From: Trebonia sp050013875
GTDB taxonomy: Bacteria > Actinomycetota > Actinomycetes > Streptosporangiales > Streptosporangiaceae
NCBI GenBank assembly: GCA_050013875.1
Contig: JBEKEK010000020.1
Coordinates: 6,764 to 70,763, forward strand
Reading direction: 5' to 3'
Length of the DNA: 64,000 bases
Positions within the stretch are counted from its first letter, which is position 1; every line of letters begins with the position of its first letter. Of this stretch, positions 16,833 through 25,903 are shown one piece after another. The notes below the pieces were generated by a model. It was not told where the DNA came from. It ran no database searches and saw only the letters and a program-made list of their open reading frames with translations. Position numbers and translations under genes: made by a program.

Positions 16833-17789
16833 ATGATCGAGACCAGAGGACTGCGGAAGGCGTACCGCACGAAGAAACGCCACCAGGTCACGACGGTCGA
16901 CGCGGTGCGGGGCATCGACCTCACGGTCGCCGATGGCGAGATCTTCGGGTTCCTCGGCCCCAACGGCGCGGGAAAGACCACGACGCTGCGGATGCTCGCC
17001 ACCCTGCTGGCGCCCGACGGCGGCGAGGCCATCGTCGCCGGGGCCGACCTGCTGGCCAATCCGCGTGAGGTTCGCCGGCGAATCGGCTACGTCGCGCAGT
17101 CGGGCAGCACCTGGGACGAGGTCAGTGCCCGCGAGGAACTGGCGCTGCAGGCACGCATGTACGGCGCTTCCAAGGCCGAGGCGTGGCGCGCGGCGGACGC
17201 CACGATGGACTCGTTCGGCCTGACCAGCTTCGGCGACCGGTGGTGCAAGACCTATTCCGGCGGCCAGCGGCGCAAGGTCGACATCGCTCTGGGGGTCATC
17301 CACCGTCCGCGGGTCCTGTTCCTCGACGAGCCGACCACCGGCCTCGATCCGCAGAGCCGGGTCAATCTGTGGGACGAGGTCAGCCGGCTGCGCGACGAGG
17401 GCATGACGATCTTCATAACCACTCACTACCTGGAGGAGGCTGACCAGTTGTGTGATCGGGTCGCGATCATCGACCAGGGGACGATAGTCGCCGAGGGCAC
17501 CCCGGCCGAGCTCAAGCGCGAGGTCGCCGGTGACGTGGTCAGCCTGGTGCTGAACGGCTCCACCATGAAGGCGGCCGAGGTGCTCGCGGGCCAGCCCGAT
17601 ATCTGGGTACTCGAAGGCCAGCAGACCGATAGCCTGCGGCTGCGGGTGGAGTCAGGTTCCGCCGCGATCCAGCGGATCATGCGGGCGCTGGACAGCTCGG
17701 ACATCGAGCTTGGCGCGTTCGAACTGCACCGGCCGAGCCTGGACGACGTGTTCCTGGCCAAGACCGGCCGATCGCTGCGGGACGCGTGA
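16833..17789 (+). CDS. ABC exporter ATPase, DrrA-like
   Basis: 318 residues with Walker A GPNGAGKTT near 45, ABC signature YSGGQRRK near 142, Walker B VLFLDEPTTG near 162, and the switch His in ITTHYLEEADQ. The C-terminal extension of about 90 residues (ELHRPSLDDVFLAKTGRSL at the end) is typical of DrrA-type drug exporters. It is followed after 4 nt by its permease. Likely role: export of, or self-resistance to, the cluster product. Confidence 0.9.
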   Translation: MIETRGLRKAYRTKKRHQVTTVDAVRGIDLTVADGEIFGFLGPNGAGKTTTLRMLATLLAPDGGEAIVAGADLLANPREVRRRIGYVAQSGSTWDEVSAREELALQARMYGASKAEAWRAADATMDSFGLTSFGDRWCKTYSGGQRRKVDIALGVIHRPRVLFLDEPTTGLDPQSRVNLWDEVSRLRDEGMTIFITTHYLEEADQLCDRVAIIDQGTIVAEGTPAELKREVAGDVVSLVLNGSTMKAAEVLAGQPDIWVLEGQQTDSLRLRVESGSAAIQRIMRALDSSDIELGAFELHRPSLDDVFLAKTGRSLRDA

Positions 17790-17793
17790 CACC

Positions 17794-18561
17794 ATGACCC
17801 TCGCCCATGACGTGTGGCTGGTGTTCCAGCGCCAGATGCTGCTCATGATCCGCACCCCGATCTGGATCGCGGTGGCGGTCATCCAGCCGATCATCTACCT
17901 GACGCTGTTCGCGCCGATGCTGAAGCAGGCGCTGGTAGCCGTCGGTTCCCCCGACACCTACGCCGATGCGTACCTGGTCTATGTGCCTGGCCTGCTGGTC
18001 TCGATCTCTTGCTTCGGCGGGATCTTCAGCGGGTTTGGCCTGCTGGCGGAGCTGCGGGCGGGCGTCATCGAGCGGGTCAGGGTGACCCCGGTAAGCCGCC
18101 AGGCGCTGCTGCTCGGACGGGCGCTGCGGGAGGTGGTGAACATGTTCATCCAGGCGCTGATCATCACGCTGCTCGCGCTGCCGTTCGGGCTGCGCGTCCC
18201 GGCCGGGGACCTGGTGCTCGCCTACCTGCTGTTCATCTCGCTGGCCCTGATGTCGGTGACCGTGTCTTACGGCATCGCCCTGCTGATACGCAACGAGGCC
18301 GCGCTCGGGCCGGTGTACAACGTCATTGCCCAGCCGATCATGCTGGTCGCGGGCGTCCTGCTGCCGATCGCGTTCGCGCCGCTGTGGCTCAAACGGGTCG
18401 CCGACTGGAACCCGTTCTACTGGGCGACGTCCGCGATGCGCGCGCTGTTCGCCAACCACCTGGGCCAGAGCGTGGTCTGGGAGGGCGCGGTCGTCGTGGT
18501 GGCGCTGACCGTGCTCGGTCTCGCCTGGTCGACGAGCCTGTTCGCGCGCAGCCTGAGGTAG
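17794..18561 (+). CDS. ABC-2 type permease, DrrB-like
   Basis: A 255-residue membrane protein with six predicted helices and the ABC-2 landmarks VWLVFQRQMLLMIRTPIWIA at the N-terminus, GVIERVRVTPVSR in the central loop, and WNPFYWATSAMRAL near the end. It forms the channel for the DrrA-like ATPase just upstream. The ATG at 17794 lies 4 nt after the ATPase stop. Confidence 0.9.
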   Translation: MTLAHDVWLVFQRQMLLMIRTPIWIAVAVIQPIIYLTLFAPMLKQALVAVGSPDTYADAYLVYVPGLLVSISCFGGIFSGFGLLAELRAGVIERVRVTPVSRQALLLGRALREVVNMFIQALIITLLALPFGLRVPAGDLVLAYLLFISLALMSVTVSYGIALLIRNEAALGPVYNVIAQPIMLVAGVLLPIAFAPLWLKRVADWNPFYWATSAMRALFANHLGQSVVWEGAVVVVALTVLGLAWSTSLFARSLR

Positions 18562-18566
18562 GCGCG

Positions 18567-19607
18567 ATGACTTCGAATGCCAGCCAGGTGTGCGCTGGCG
18601 GCAATGGCGAGGCACCGCGGCCCGAGGACCTCTACCGGATGATGCGGCTGATCCGCCGGTTCGAGGAGCATGCCCTTGACCTGGTCAAGTCCGGTGAGAT
18701 CATCAGCGGCATCCACTCCTGCATCGGGCAGGAAGCGGTCGCCGCGGGGACCGGCGCCGCGCTGCGCCGCGACGACATCATGCTGGCGAACCATCGCGCG
18801 CACGGCCAGCTGCTGGCAAAGGGCAGCGAGCCTGGCCGGCTGCTGGCCGAGCTAGCGGGACGCACCAACGGGGTCGCCCGCGGCCGGGGCGGCTCGTTTC
18901 ACCCCTCTGACTTCACCGTCGGCGTCCTCGGGTCGTCCGGGTCGGTGGGACACGGCGCGCCGCTGGCCACGGGGGCGGCCTGGGCGCTGGCCCGCGCGGG
19001 CAGCGACCGCGTGGCGGTCAGCGTGTTCGGTGACGGCGCCGTCAACCAGGGCGCGCTGCTCGAGTCCTTCAACCTCGCCGCGCTCTGGCGGGTGCCCGTC
19101 GTCTTCATCTGCGAGAACAACCTGTACGCGACCACGCTCCCGGTCAGCGCGAGCGTGGCAGGCTCCATCACCGGACGGGCGGAGGCCTTCGGCATCCCGG
19201 CGGAGTCGGTGGACGGCATGGACCCCGAACCCGTGTACGCCGCGGTTGACCGGGCCGTGTCCCGGGCCCGGGCCGGCCAGGGACCAACGTTCCTGGAGTT
19301 CCGCACCTACCGGTTCGGCGGGCATCACACCTTCGAGACCGCGACCAGGCTGCGGTACCGCGATCAGGCGGAGGTCGCCGCCTGGCAGGCCCGCGACCCG
19401 CTGGCCCTGCAGGCCGGGCGGGTAGCGCAGGTCCGGCGGGACGAGATCGACGCCGGAGTCGAGGCCACATTGGACGCCGCCATCCGGTTCGCTCTGGCGG
19501 GCCAGAAGCCGGACCCGGCCGACGCCCGCGAGTACCTGTACGCGTCCGGCCTGCGCACCCGGCCGGGTGTGACGGCCAAGCTGGGGGAAAGGACGGCGCC
19601 ACGGTGA
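18567..19607 (+). CDS. 2-oxoacid dehydrogenase E1, alpha subunit
   Basis: 346 residues of the pyruvate/branched-chain/acetoin dehydrogenase E1-alpha family. The thiamine-diphosphate motif GDGAVNQGALLESFNLAA ends in the expected CENN, and the HSCIGQEAVAAG and ANHRAHGQ loops are present. With the beta subunit it would decarboxylate a 2-oxoacid and form an acyl-thiamine intermediate. No E2 or E3 gene is in the window, so the acyl group either goes to a housekeeping E2 or to another acceptor. In pristinamycin-type phenylglycine pathways an E1 pair makes an aryl-acetyl-CoA; this is only an analogy. Confidence 0.9.
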   Translation: MTSNASQVCAGGNGEAPRPEDLYRMMRLIRRFEEHALDLVKSGEIISGIHSCIGQEAVAAGTGAALRRDDIMLANHRAHGQLLAKGSEPGRLLAELAGRTNGVARGRGGSFHPSDFTVGVLGSSGSVGHGAPLATGAAWALARAGSDRVAVSVFGDGAVNQGALLESFNLAALWRVPVVFICENNLYATTLPVSASVAGSITGRAEAFGIPAESVDGMDPEPVYAAVDRAVSRARAGQGPTFLEFRTYRFGGHHTFETATRLRYRDQAEVAAWQARDPLALQAGRVAQVRRDEIDAGVEATLDAAIRFALAGQKPDPADAREYLYASGLRTRPGVTAKLGERTAPR

Positions 19608-20575
19608 GCAAGCTGTCGTACACCCGAGCTCTGAACCTCGCGCTGGCGGCCGAAATGGACCGTGATCCCGCGGTGTTCGTGATCGGTGAGGACGTGCGGC
19701 ACGCGCTCACCAACGTGACCGCGGGCATGTTCGCCAAATTCGGCCCTGAGCGGATCATGGAGATGCCACTGTCGGAACAGGGCTTCACCAACTTCGCTAC
19801 CGGCGCGGCCATGGCGGGCATGCGGCCAGTGGTCGAGTACCAGATCCCGTTCCTGCTGATGCTCGTCTTCGAGCAGATCGCCAATCAGGCCAACAAATTC
19901 TCGCTGATGAGCGGCGGCCAGGGCCGGGTCCCCGTCACGTACCTGCTGCCCGCCGCGGGCTGGCGTCCAGGCTGGGGAGCACAGCACTCCGACGAACCGT
20001 ACAGCCTGTTCGCCCACTACGGGGTGAAGACCGTGGTGCCCGCCACCCCCTCCGACGCGTTCGGGCTGCTTACCTCGGCGATCAGGGATGACGACCCGGT
20101 GGTGGTGTTCGCCCCGATCGGCTCGCTGACGATGCGCGAGGACCTGACCCAGGGCGACCTGGTGCCGGTGCCGCTCGGCACCGGGCGGATCCACCGGGAG
20201 GGCCACGACGTGACCGTCGTCGCCCTCGGGCATCTGGTGTACGACGCGCTGGCGGTCGCCGGCCAGTTGGAGGACCAGGTATCGATCGAGGTGTTCGATC
20301 CCCGGACGCTCTATCCTTTCGACTGGGACGGCCTGGCCGCCTCGTTGGCCAAGACGGGCCGCCTCGTCGTCATCGACGACTCGAACCGGACCTGCGGCAT
20401 GGCGGCCGAGATTCTCGCCACCGCAGCCGAGGAGATGCACCTGCTCGCCCCGCCGCGGCGGATCACCCGCCCGGACGGCGCGATACTCGGGTTCGCGCCG
20501 GAACTCGACCTGACCCTGCAACCGGGCCGGCAGCAGCTAGCCGACATGGTGCTCGAGGTAGTCAAGGCCGCTTAG
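19604..20575 (+). CDS. 2-oxoacid dehydrogenase E1, beta subunit
   Basis: 323 residues; GTG start overlaps the alpha stop (GTGA). E1-beta marks include FVIGEDV near 26, MPLSEQGFTNFATGAAMAGM near 58, and GWGAQHSDEPYSLFAHYGVK near 125 where most members read GGPQHSQ. The C-terminal transketolase domain ends with FDPRTLYPFDWDGLAASLAK. The pair should bind thiamine diphosphate at the alpha-beta interface. Its 3' end overlaps the convergent GT2 gene by 14 nt. Confidence 0.9.
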   Translation: MSKLSYTRALNLALAAEMDRDPAVFVIGEDVRHALTNVTAGMFAKFGPERIMEMPLSEQGFTNFATGAAMAGMRPVVEYQIPFLLMLVFEQIANQANKFSLMSGGQGRVPVTYLLPAAGWRPGWGAQHSDEPYSLFAHYGVKTVVPATPSDAFGLLTSAIRDDDPVVVFAPIGSLTMREDLTQGDLVPVPLGTGRIHREGHDVTVVALGHLVYDALAVAGQLEDQVSIEVFDPRTLYPFDWDGLAASLAKTGRLVVIDDSNRTCGMAAEILATAAEEMHLLAPPRRITRPDGAILGFAPELDLTLQPGRQQLADMVLEVVKAA

Positions 20576-21794
20576 TCACCACCACACGCTGCCCGACCCG
20601 CCCGGCTTCGCGCATGATCTGATCGCCGAACCTGTGCCAGAGCCCGCTCAGCCTGGAGGTGATGATCACCACGTCGGACGACTTGGCGGGCAGGGCCGTG
20701 TGCAGCCCGATCGCGTGATAGCCGGTGTGCGTCCCGCCCGCTGTTGCCCGGGCGAGCAGATCCGCGTCGAAGTCCAGGAGCGCGGCCGAAGGCAGCCACG
20801 GGGGGACAGACGGTCCGCAACCGAAGATCGCGAGCCTGGTGTCCGCGGCCAGGCCGGCCGCCGCCGCCTTGATCTCGGCGCGGACATCGAGTTCCCGTGC
20901 CTCTTGCGTCCAGCGTTCCAGCTCGAGGCTCTCGTCCATGACCGAGCCGAGGCGGATGCTCAGGTAGGCGTCCGCCAGAAGCTCGATATATGGCTCGCGA
21001 GATTTACTGAGGAACAGCAGGCCGTTGCGCATCAGGCTGTAGAGAAGCCGCTTAACCGGGCGTTCCGCTGGTACCTCGATCGTCCAGGCGTCGCGTATAA
21101 GTACCATTGTGCTGCCGTTATGATAGAGCCGGTACCCGAGCTCTATGTCCTCCACGCCCCATGAGCGGAACTTCTCATCGAAGCCGCCCACGGCCCAGAA
21201 ATCCTCGACAGGTACCGAGCAGTTCATGGTGAAGAAAAAGAGCCACGGAAGCGGCCACTTCATGGGTTCATAGCCGAATCGCGCATAATCAAGCTCGCGT
21301 ATGTCCGCGAATTCCACACTGTCGCGGTTCAGCCGAACGATTTCGGTCGGCCGGAGCATGTCGAACGAATCCGGGACCCAGAGATCCTCGCGAAACGCGT
21401 CGTAGCCGTAGCAGTAGCCGATGACCGCGCGCCGGTCCTCGCTCGCTGCGTGGGCCGCAAGATGACCGCTGACCAGCCCAGGTCCGGCCAGCGTGCCGGA
21501 ATCAAGGAAGATCAGGAGCGGGGCCGCGGCCAACCGTGCCCCGCCATTACGGGCCGCGCCGGCGCGGAAGCCCTTGTCCTCTTGAAAGTAGTACTTCAGC
21601 CGCAGTCGACCGGCAAACGACTTCACCACATCCGCTGTGTCGTCCGATGAGCCGTCGTCAGCGATTATCACCTCGAACCTCAAAGGATCGATGTCTTGCT
21701 CGGTCATCGTCTCGAGTGTCTTGCGCAGTTTATCGGACCGATTGTAGGTGGGGATTACCACAGAGGCTTGGGGGGTGTCCATGGACTCGGGCAT
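20562..21794 (-). CDS. GT2 (GT-A) glycosyltransferase with C-terminal extension
   Basis: 410 residues; the ATG at 21794 follows AAGGAGG at an 8-nt spacing. The GT-A core has VVIPTYNRSDKLRKTLE, IADDGSSDDT (nucleotide binding), LDSGT (in place of the DxD), and a GGFDEKFRSWGVEDIELGYR acceptor motif as in the chondroitin/galactosyltransferase branch. About 150 extra residues follow, of unclear role. The metal-binding DxD is replaced by DSG, so metal use may be changed. It is convergent to the E1 genes, inside the cluster. Confidence 0.83.
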   Translation of the reverse strand: MPESMDTPQASVVIPTYNRSDKLRKTLETMTEQDIDPLRFEVIIADDGSSDDTADVVKSFAGRLRLKYYFQEDKGFRAGAARNGGARLAAAPLLIFLDSGTLAGPGLVSGHLAAHAASEDRRAVIGYCYGYDAFREDLWVPDSFDMLRPTEIVRLNRDSVEFADIRELDYARFGYEPMKWPLPWLFFFTMNCSVPVEDFWAVGGFDEKFRSWGVEDIELGYRLYHNGSTMVLIRDAWTIEVPAERPVKRLLYSLMRNGLLFLSKSREPYIELLADAYLSIRLGSVMDESLELERWTQEARELDVRAEIKAAAAGLAADTRLAIFGCGPSVPPWLPSAALLDFDADLLARATAGGTHTGYHAIGLHTALPAKSSDVVIITSRLSGLWHRFGDQIMREAGRVGQRVVVTKRP

Positions 21795-21940
21795 GAGCGG
21801 CGCCTCCTTCCTCTCGCAGAGCTTGCCCGAAGAATGGGCGGCCAGTCAACGATTACCATTCTGACACCGCCATGATAACGTGATGAGCCATCAGTCAGAT
21901 ATTGGCGATCCTTAAGGACTGAAGAGAGAGGGTCGGCCGA

Positions 21941-22201
21941 ATGAATTGCGATTCCATCCGCGAGTTCATCATCGATTCATTGCGGACGATGAATTACGAC
22001 GTTGAGGGCATCGGCAACGACACGGAGCTGGGCCCGCGCGGAGCTGACCTGGAGTCGCTCGCTCTCGCCGAGCTTGCCATCCGGGTAGAGGACAGGTTCG
22101 CGGTGAAGTTCGAGTGGGACGAGGGCGATGAACTCGCGCTGATGACGGTCGGCGAGTTCTGCGAGCTCGTGGCCGCCCGGACGTCCCCGACGGCGCTGTG
22201 A
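21941..22201 (+). CDS. Acyl carrier protein (LES type)
   Basis: 86 residues; the pantetheine Ser is in GADLESLALAELAIRVEDRF at about residue 40. It is a close paralogue of the carrier at 27377-27637, with the same GADLESLALAELA core and the same TVGEFC end. One of the two ligases probably loads it. The whole 3' part is overlapped on the other strand by the reading frame of the StrR-like regulator. Confidence 0.87.
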   Translation: MNCDSIREFIIDSLRTMNYDVEGIGNDTELGPRGADLESLALAELAIRVEDRFAVKFEWDEGDELALMTVGEFCELVAARTSPTAL

Positions 22202-23363
22202 TCGTCGGTGCCCCGGCAATCCTACGGTCGGCCTCAGTGACCCGCCAGGTCGGTCTCAGCCTGGTTAATACTCCGGTGGTGGAGTGCTGCGACACGTACT
22301 CAAGTCGCGTGGCGAATTCCTGCCAGGCTTGCGAGCAGCTACGGGCAACCTGGGCGACAGCCTGCGCGCGGTGCAGCGGAACGGCGCTGATCAACTGCTC
22401 CCAGTCCGCCGGGCGCATCGTGTGCAGGGCCAGCAGTCGCAGCAGCGCCCGGCCCGTCTCGTTGTAACGCAGCGACGGATCGTTGCGCAAGCTCTCCAAA
22501 ATCATGGGGGTCAGGCGTGCGGACACGGAGCGCTCCCGCCTGCCGTCGTCCTCACCCAGTGGCTGGGATCCGGCCGTCCCGCAGCCGCCCGCCGGGGACC
22601 CGGCCGGCCGGGATCCGCTCCTGTCCCGGTGTCGCGGCGGGACCGGGTCGAGGCCGTTCCGCACCCGTTCGCGCACATCCCTGGCGGTACCAGGCGAGAT
22701 GCCGGCCCGCGTGGCGATCTCACGGATCGCCGCCTCCGGATTCTGCGCGATGAGCTCGCTGGCCATCCGGCGGCCCGCGGCCGAGCTGACCGGCCGGATC
22801 CTGCCGTCGCGGCCGACCCGGTCCGGCAAGTACGGAATTTCCGCACTTGTCCGGCGCCTGATCGACGCCACCGTCTTGTCCGAGAGTCCCGCGGCGCGGG
22901 CGATGGCCCGGTCTGACCACTGCGGGCTTGCGCGGATGATCCGGACCGCGGCGGCTACCCGGTCTGCGCGGGACAGCGGAAGTCCGTGCACGACGTTCAG
23001 TCGGACAGCCAGCAGGAATGCCTCGTCCTCGGCTCCCTCGAACAGCAGCGCTTCGATGTACGCGACCCCGCTGAGCATCGCTGCGCGGACCCGGTGCATC
23101 CCGTCGATCACCCGCATCGTCGCCCGGTGCACGACAATCGGCGGCAATTCATCTTCCACTTCGGCCAGGGCGCGAACATGCTTGATATCTTCGCCCTTAA
23201 CACGCAGCCAATTAGAGAGAACCAGATCGGCGACCGGAACTCGCACAGTCGGATATTCTCTCAGGTCGCAATCGTCAACTGCCTGAAGCTGAACTTTGTG
23301 CGCATCGTCCTGAGTACGGCGCTGCATAGGAAGCAGCGCAGATGTCGGGAGGTCGCCATTCAT
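21969..23363 (-). CDS. StrR-like ParB/HTH pathway regulator
   Basis: Residues 20-110 form the ParB-like domain of StrR/NovG-type activators (VPVADLVLSNWLRVKGEDIK, then PPIVVHRATMRVIDGMHRVR). HTH helices follow at about 140-175 (SDRAIARAAGLSDKTVASIR) and again near 205 (AIREIATRAGISPGTARDVR). The conserved part ends near residue 355 (SQHSTTGVL). The frame then has no stop until 21969 and reads 80 low-complexity, Arg/Pro-rich residues antisense to the ACP gene. StrR-type proteins usually end near 320-350 residues, so the tail may be an artefact of a lost stop. It likely activates the cluster. Confidence 0.8.
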   Translation of the reverse strand: MNGDLPTSALLPMQRRTQDDAHKVQLQAVDDCDLREYPTVRVPVADLVLSNWLRVKGEDIKHVRALAEVEDELPPIVVHRATMRVIDGMHRVRAAMLSGVAYIEALLFEGAEDEAFLLAVRLNVVHGLPLSRADRVAAAVRIIRASPQWSDRAIARAAGLSDKTVASIRRRTSAEIPYLPDRVGRDGRIRPVSSAAGRRMASELIAQNPEAAIREIATRAGISPGTARDVRERVRNGLDPVPPRHRDRSGSRPAGSPAGGCGTAGSQPLGEDDGRRERSVSARLTPMILESLRNDPSLRYNETGRALLRLLALHTMRPADWEQLISAVPLHRAQAVAQVARSCSQAWQEFATRLEYVSQHSTTGVLTRLRPTWRVTEADRRIAGAPTITAPSGTSGRPRARRTRRPSSARVHRPRPTRTSPRTCPLPGWQARRERATPGQLRAGPAPCRCRCPQRRNSSSAMNR

Positions 23364-23533
23364 GGAATAGGAAGGTAGGATGCGAGGCTAACTGGCAAAG
23401 TTTACCCTCCTGACTTTTCAGTGAGTACCCTACCTCCGCCTGTCGCGCAGGACAATAGAGGCATCGGGGCCGGTTGCGTATGCGTAACGGGACAATTTAG
23501 TGAGACCTGCGGCACTTCTCAGAAGTCCCTCAC

Positions 23534-23566
23534 AATCTTCTTACATGTATTACATGTAAGAAGATT
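23534..23566. promoter_or_regulatory. 33-bp perfect inverted repeat, candidate operator
   Basis: The arms AATCTTCTTACATGTA and its exact reverse complement are separated by one T at 23550. Each arm ends in the self-complementary octamer TACATGTA, so two copies face each other. It lies in the 415-bp divergent gap between the StrR-like regulator and the first ligase gene and is AT-rich in GC-rich DNA. No T-run follows, which argues against a terminator. It fits an operator for a dimeric regulator. The rest of the 23364-23778 gap shows no gene. Confidence 0.65.
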
Positions 23567-23778
23567 CTTCTGTCATTGCGGCCTCGGCGAAAGAAACTTC
23601 ACTTGAGGAAAGAGGCGCGGGACTGTGCGCAAGCAAAATCGTCTATTGCGTTCCCGTCACTTGCATTTTAACCTGATTCGGGTCCTCAGCGGGGCCAACG
23701 CCAGGCACTGCCGCGGGCACCCGCACTGGGCGGAAACTGAGCAGGGCCACGACGCACTGGGGAGCGGGAGGCAGATCC

Positions 23779-25422
23779 GTGAAGGGAAGCAATCCGCGGG
23801 CTGTGCTGGCTGCGGACATGGAACTTGGCGCGGGCAACGTGCTGCTCAGGCTGGCCGAGCACGGCGCCGACATGGACATGCCCCGGGTGACGTTCGATAC
23901 CGATGTTGACGGGTACCCCGCGTGGACCCCGCTGTCGCTGCGCACGCTGACGCAGCGGGCAGCCGCCCGTGCCGAATGGTTCGCCCGGCACGGCATACGA
24001 CGGCGCGACCCGGTCGCCGTCTACGTGACCTCCGCGGCCGACGTGTTCCTCAACTTCTTCGCACTGACCTGGCTCGGGGCGATCCCCGCCCTGATGAACG
24101 GGAGCATGCCCCCGGAGATCGCCGTCGAGTTCATCAGGCGGCTGGGCGCCGTCGGGGTGCTCACCGATGACGACCACTCCTGGCTGGCCGACCGTGACCT
24201 CTCCGCGCCGATCATCGGCAACGCCGCGGACACCGGGACCGGCGACCCGGCAGCCGCGCCTGCGCACTTCCGGCATCACCCGGATGACCCGGTGGCCATC
24301 ACGCACTCGTCCGGCACAACGCGCATGCCCGCCGCGGTCGTCCACTCACACCACAGCCTGTTCGCGGCGGTGCGGGCGGTCCGGCTGACCGAACCCCGGC
24401 AGCATGGCCCGGTGCGCGAGATGTCCGCGTTCCCGCAGGCGCACACGGCCGGTGTCATCATCATGAACGAGGCGCTCTGCAACGGGCACGAGCTGCTGTG
24501 CCTGTCGGCGCAGGGCGGCGCGTTCGGACGCAGCGGCGAGGTGATCCTTGACGCCATCGAGCGGTGGCGGCCGACGGCGGTGTACGGCTTCGCCGTCACC
24601 TGGGCCGAACTGGCCCGCTACGATCTGACCAAGCGCGACGTCAGCTCGGTCCGGTTCTGGTCGAACAGCGGGGACTGCGCGCACGAGGCGCACATCCGCC
24701 GACTGATCGCCGTCGGCAGTCACCACGCCTACAAGCACGGCGCCATCGTCAGCCTGCCCGGGTCCCGGTTCAACGACACGCTCGGCTCCACCGAAATGGG
24801 ATACGGCGGGTTCGGCATGAGCCACCAGCCCGGCACCGGGCGCTATGGCCGCTGCGTCGGCAAGCCGCAGCCGTTCGCCCAGATCATCCTGGTGGACCAG
24901 CAGTCCGGCCGGGAAGTCCGGGTCGGCGAGGTCGGGATGGTCGCGATGAAGTCGCCGACGCTGGCGCTCGGTTACTGGAACGACTCCGTCAACACGTTCC
25001 GGAACCGCCTGAACGGCTACTACCTGACCGGCGACCTGATGTACCGCGACGAGGAAGGCTACTTCTACCACGTTGACCGGGCCAGCGACGCGCTCGACCT
25101 CGGCGACGGGAAGTGGCTCTACACCGCGCTATCGGAGGAGCACATCCTCAGCCGCTGCCCGGACGTTCGCGACTGCACGCTGCTGGCGGTCCGCGGCAGC
25201 GACGGGAGGCTCACCGTCGACGTCCTGTTGGCGCTGACCGGGGATGCCGTGGCCGACCGCGACCACCAGGCGGAGGTCCGCGCCGCGCTCGGCGAGGTAG
25301 CGGCGGGGTTGCCGCTGCGGGTGGTGGCCGTCCCCGAGAGCGAGATCGTCCTGGGGCCGACCGGCAAGGTACGCAAGTTCCTCATGCGCCAGCGGCTGCT
25401 GGCCAGCACCAGCGCGTCCTGA
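23779..25422 (+). CDS. AMP-dependent acyl/aryl ligase
   Basis: 547 residues of the ANL adenylating superfamily. Core motifs are A3 THSSGTTRMPAAVVHSHHS near 174, A5 LGSTEMGYGG near 333, A7 YLTGDLMYRDEEG near 415, and A10 GPTGKVRKFL near 528 with the catalytic Lys. No attached carrier domain, so it should load an acid onto a free-standing ACP or CoA. The GTG at 23779 follows GGGAGG. It opens the rightward operon after the palindrome. The substrate-specificity pocket cannot be read reliably; an aromatic acid is plausible from context. Confidence 0.87.
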   Translation: MKGSNPRAVLAADMELGAGNVLLRLAEHGADMDMPRVTFDTDVDGYPAWTPLSLRTLTQRAAARAEWFARHGIRRRDPVAVYVTSAADVFLNFFALTWLGAIPALMNGSMPPEIAVEFIRRLGAVGVLTDDDHSWLADRDLSAPIIGNAADTGTGDPAAAPAHFRHHPDDPVAITHSSGTTRMPAAVVHSHHSLFAAVRAVRLTEPRQHGPVREMSAFPQAHTAGVIIMNEALCNGHELLCLSAQGGAFGRSGEVILDAIERWRPTAVYGFAVTWAELARYDLTKRDVSSVRFWSNSGDCAHEAHIRRLIAVGSHHAYKHGAIVSLPGSRFNDTLGSTEMGYGGFGMSHQPGTGRYGRCVGKPQPFAQIILVDQQSGREVRVGEVGMVAMKSPTLALGYWNDSVNTFRNRLNGYYLTGDLMYRDEEGYFYHVDRASDALDLGDGKWLYTALSEEHILSRCPDVRDCTLLAVRGSDGRLTVDVLLALTGDAVADRDHQAEVRAALGEVAAGLPLRVVAVPESEIVLGPTGKVRKFLMRQRLLASTSAS

Positions 25423-25903
25423 CGGTCCTGATATTCCAGGCATCGGTGCCGCCGACTGCTATTGGTAATTCATGTACCGAGCAGACACGGACGGTAGTTC
25501 TCATTCCTGGTTACTCGCCATTCTCGCTTTAGCCATGTAATCGTCCCGGCGACTGGCGTTGGCGACTTTCGCGGCCCGCGCAATTGCGAGGGGATTCATT
25601 CATGGTGGATTCGAGCCGACATTCCTGTGACTTTCGGGCAATGCGTGACTCAAGTGGTGCCTGGGGGCGGTAGCTGACCGGATGCGCGGCGAGTCTTTTG
25701 CTTTTTTTTTTGCACGCTTGCCTAATCAGCCCAAAGGTGTAAATTCTCTTTTGGCCAGTCGGTGTGTTTCCGACCTGCAGAGGGCGCGGGCACGTCATTG
25801 TCTGATGTCTTGACAGCTGCTTTTACGAGTTGCCTGACAAATGCAGCTAGTTTCGGCAACTGCCGATTACTCAGGGCGTGTGCGGGTGAGAAAGGGAGAG
25901 CCG
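25423..25903. other. AT-richer intergenic region, no gene seen
   Basis: This gap holds a run of ten T at about 25702-25711, unusual in this genome, and an inverted repeat AGTTGCC (25828-25834) / GGCAACT (25855-25861) about 43 nt upstream of the next start. A TTGACA at 25810-25815 could be a -35 box, but no good -10 lies at the right distance. No convincing open frame. It probably carries a separate promoter for the second ligase operon. Confidence 0.5.

Noticed and set aside
23534..23566. Palindrome as a terminator of the StrR-like gene or ligase gene
   Set aside because: It lies upstream of both divergent genes, has no T-run, and is AT-rich, so an operator fits better.
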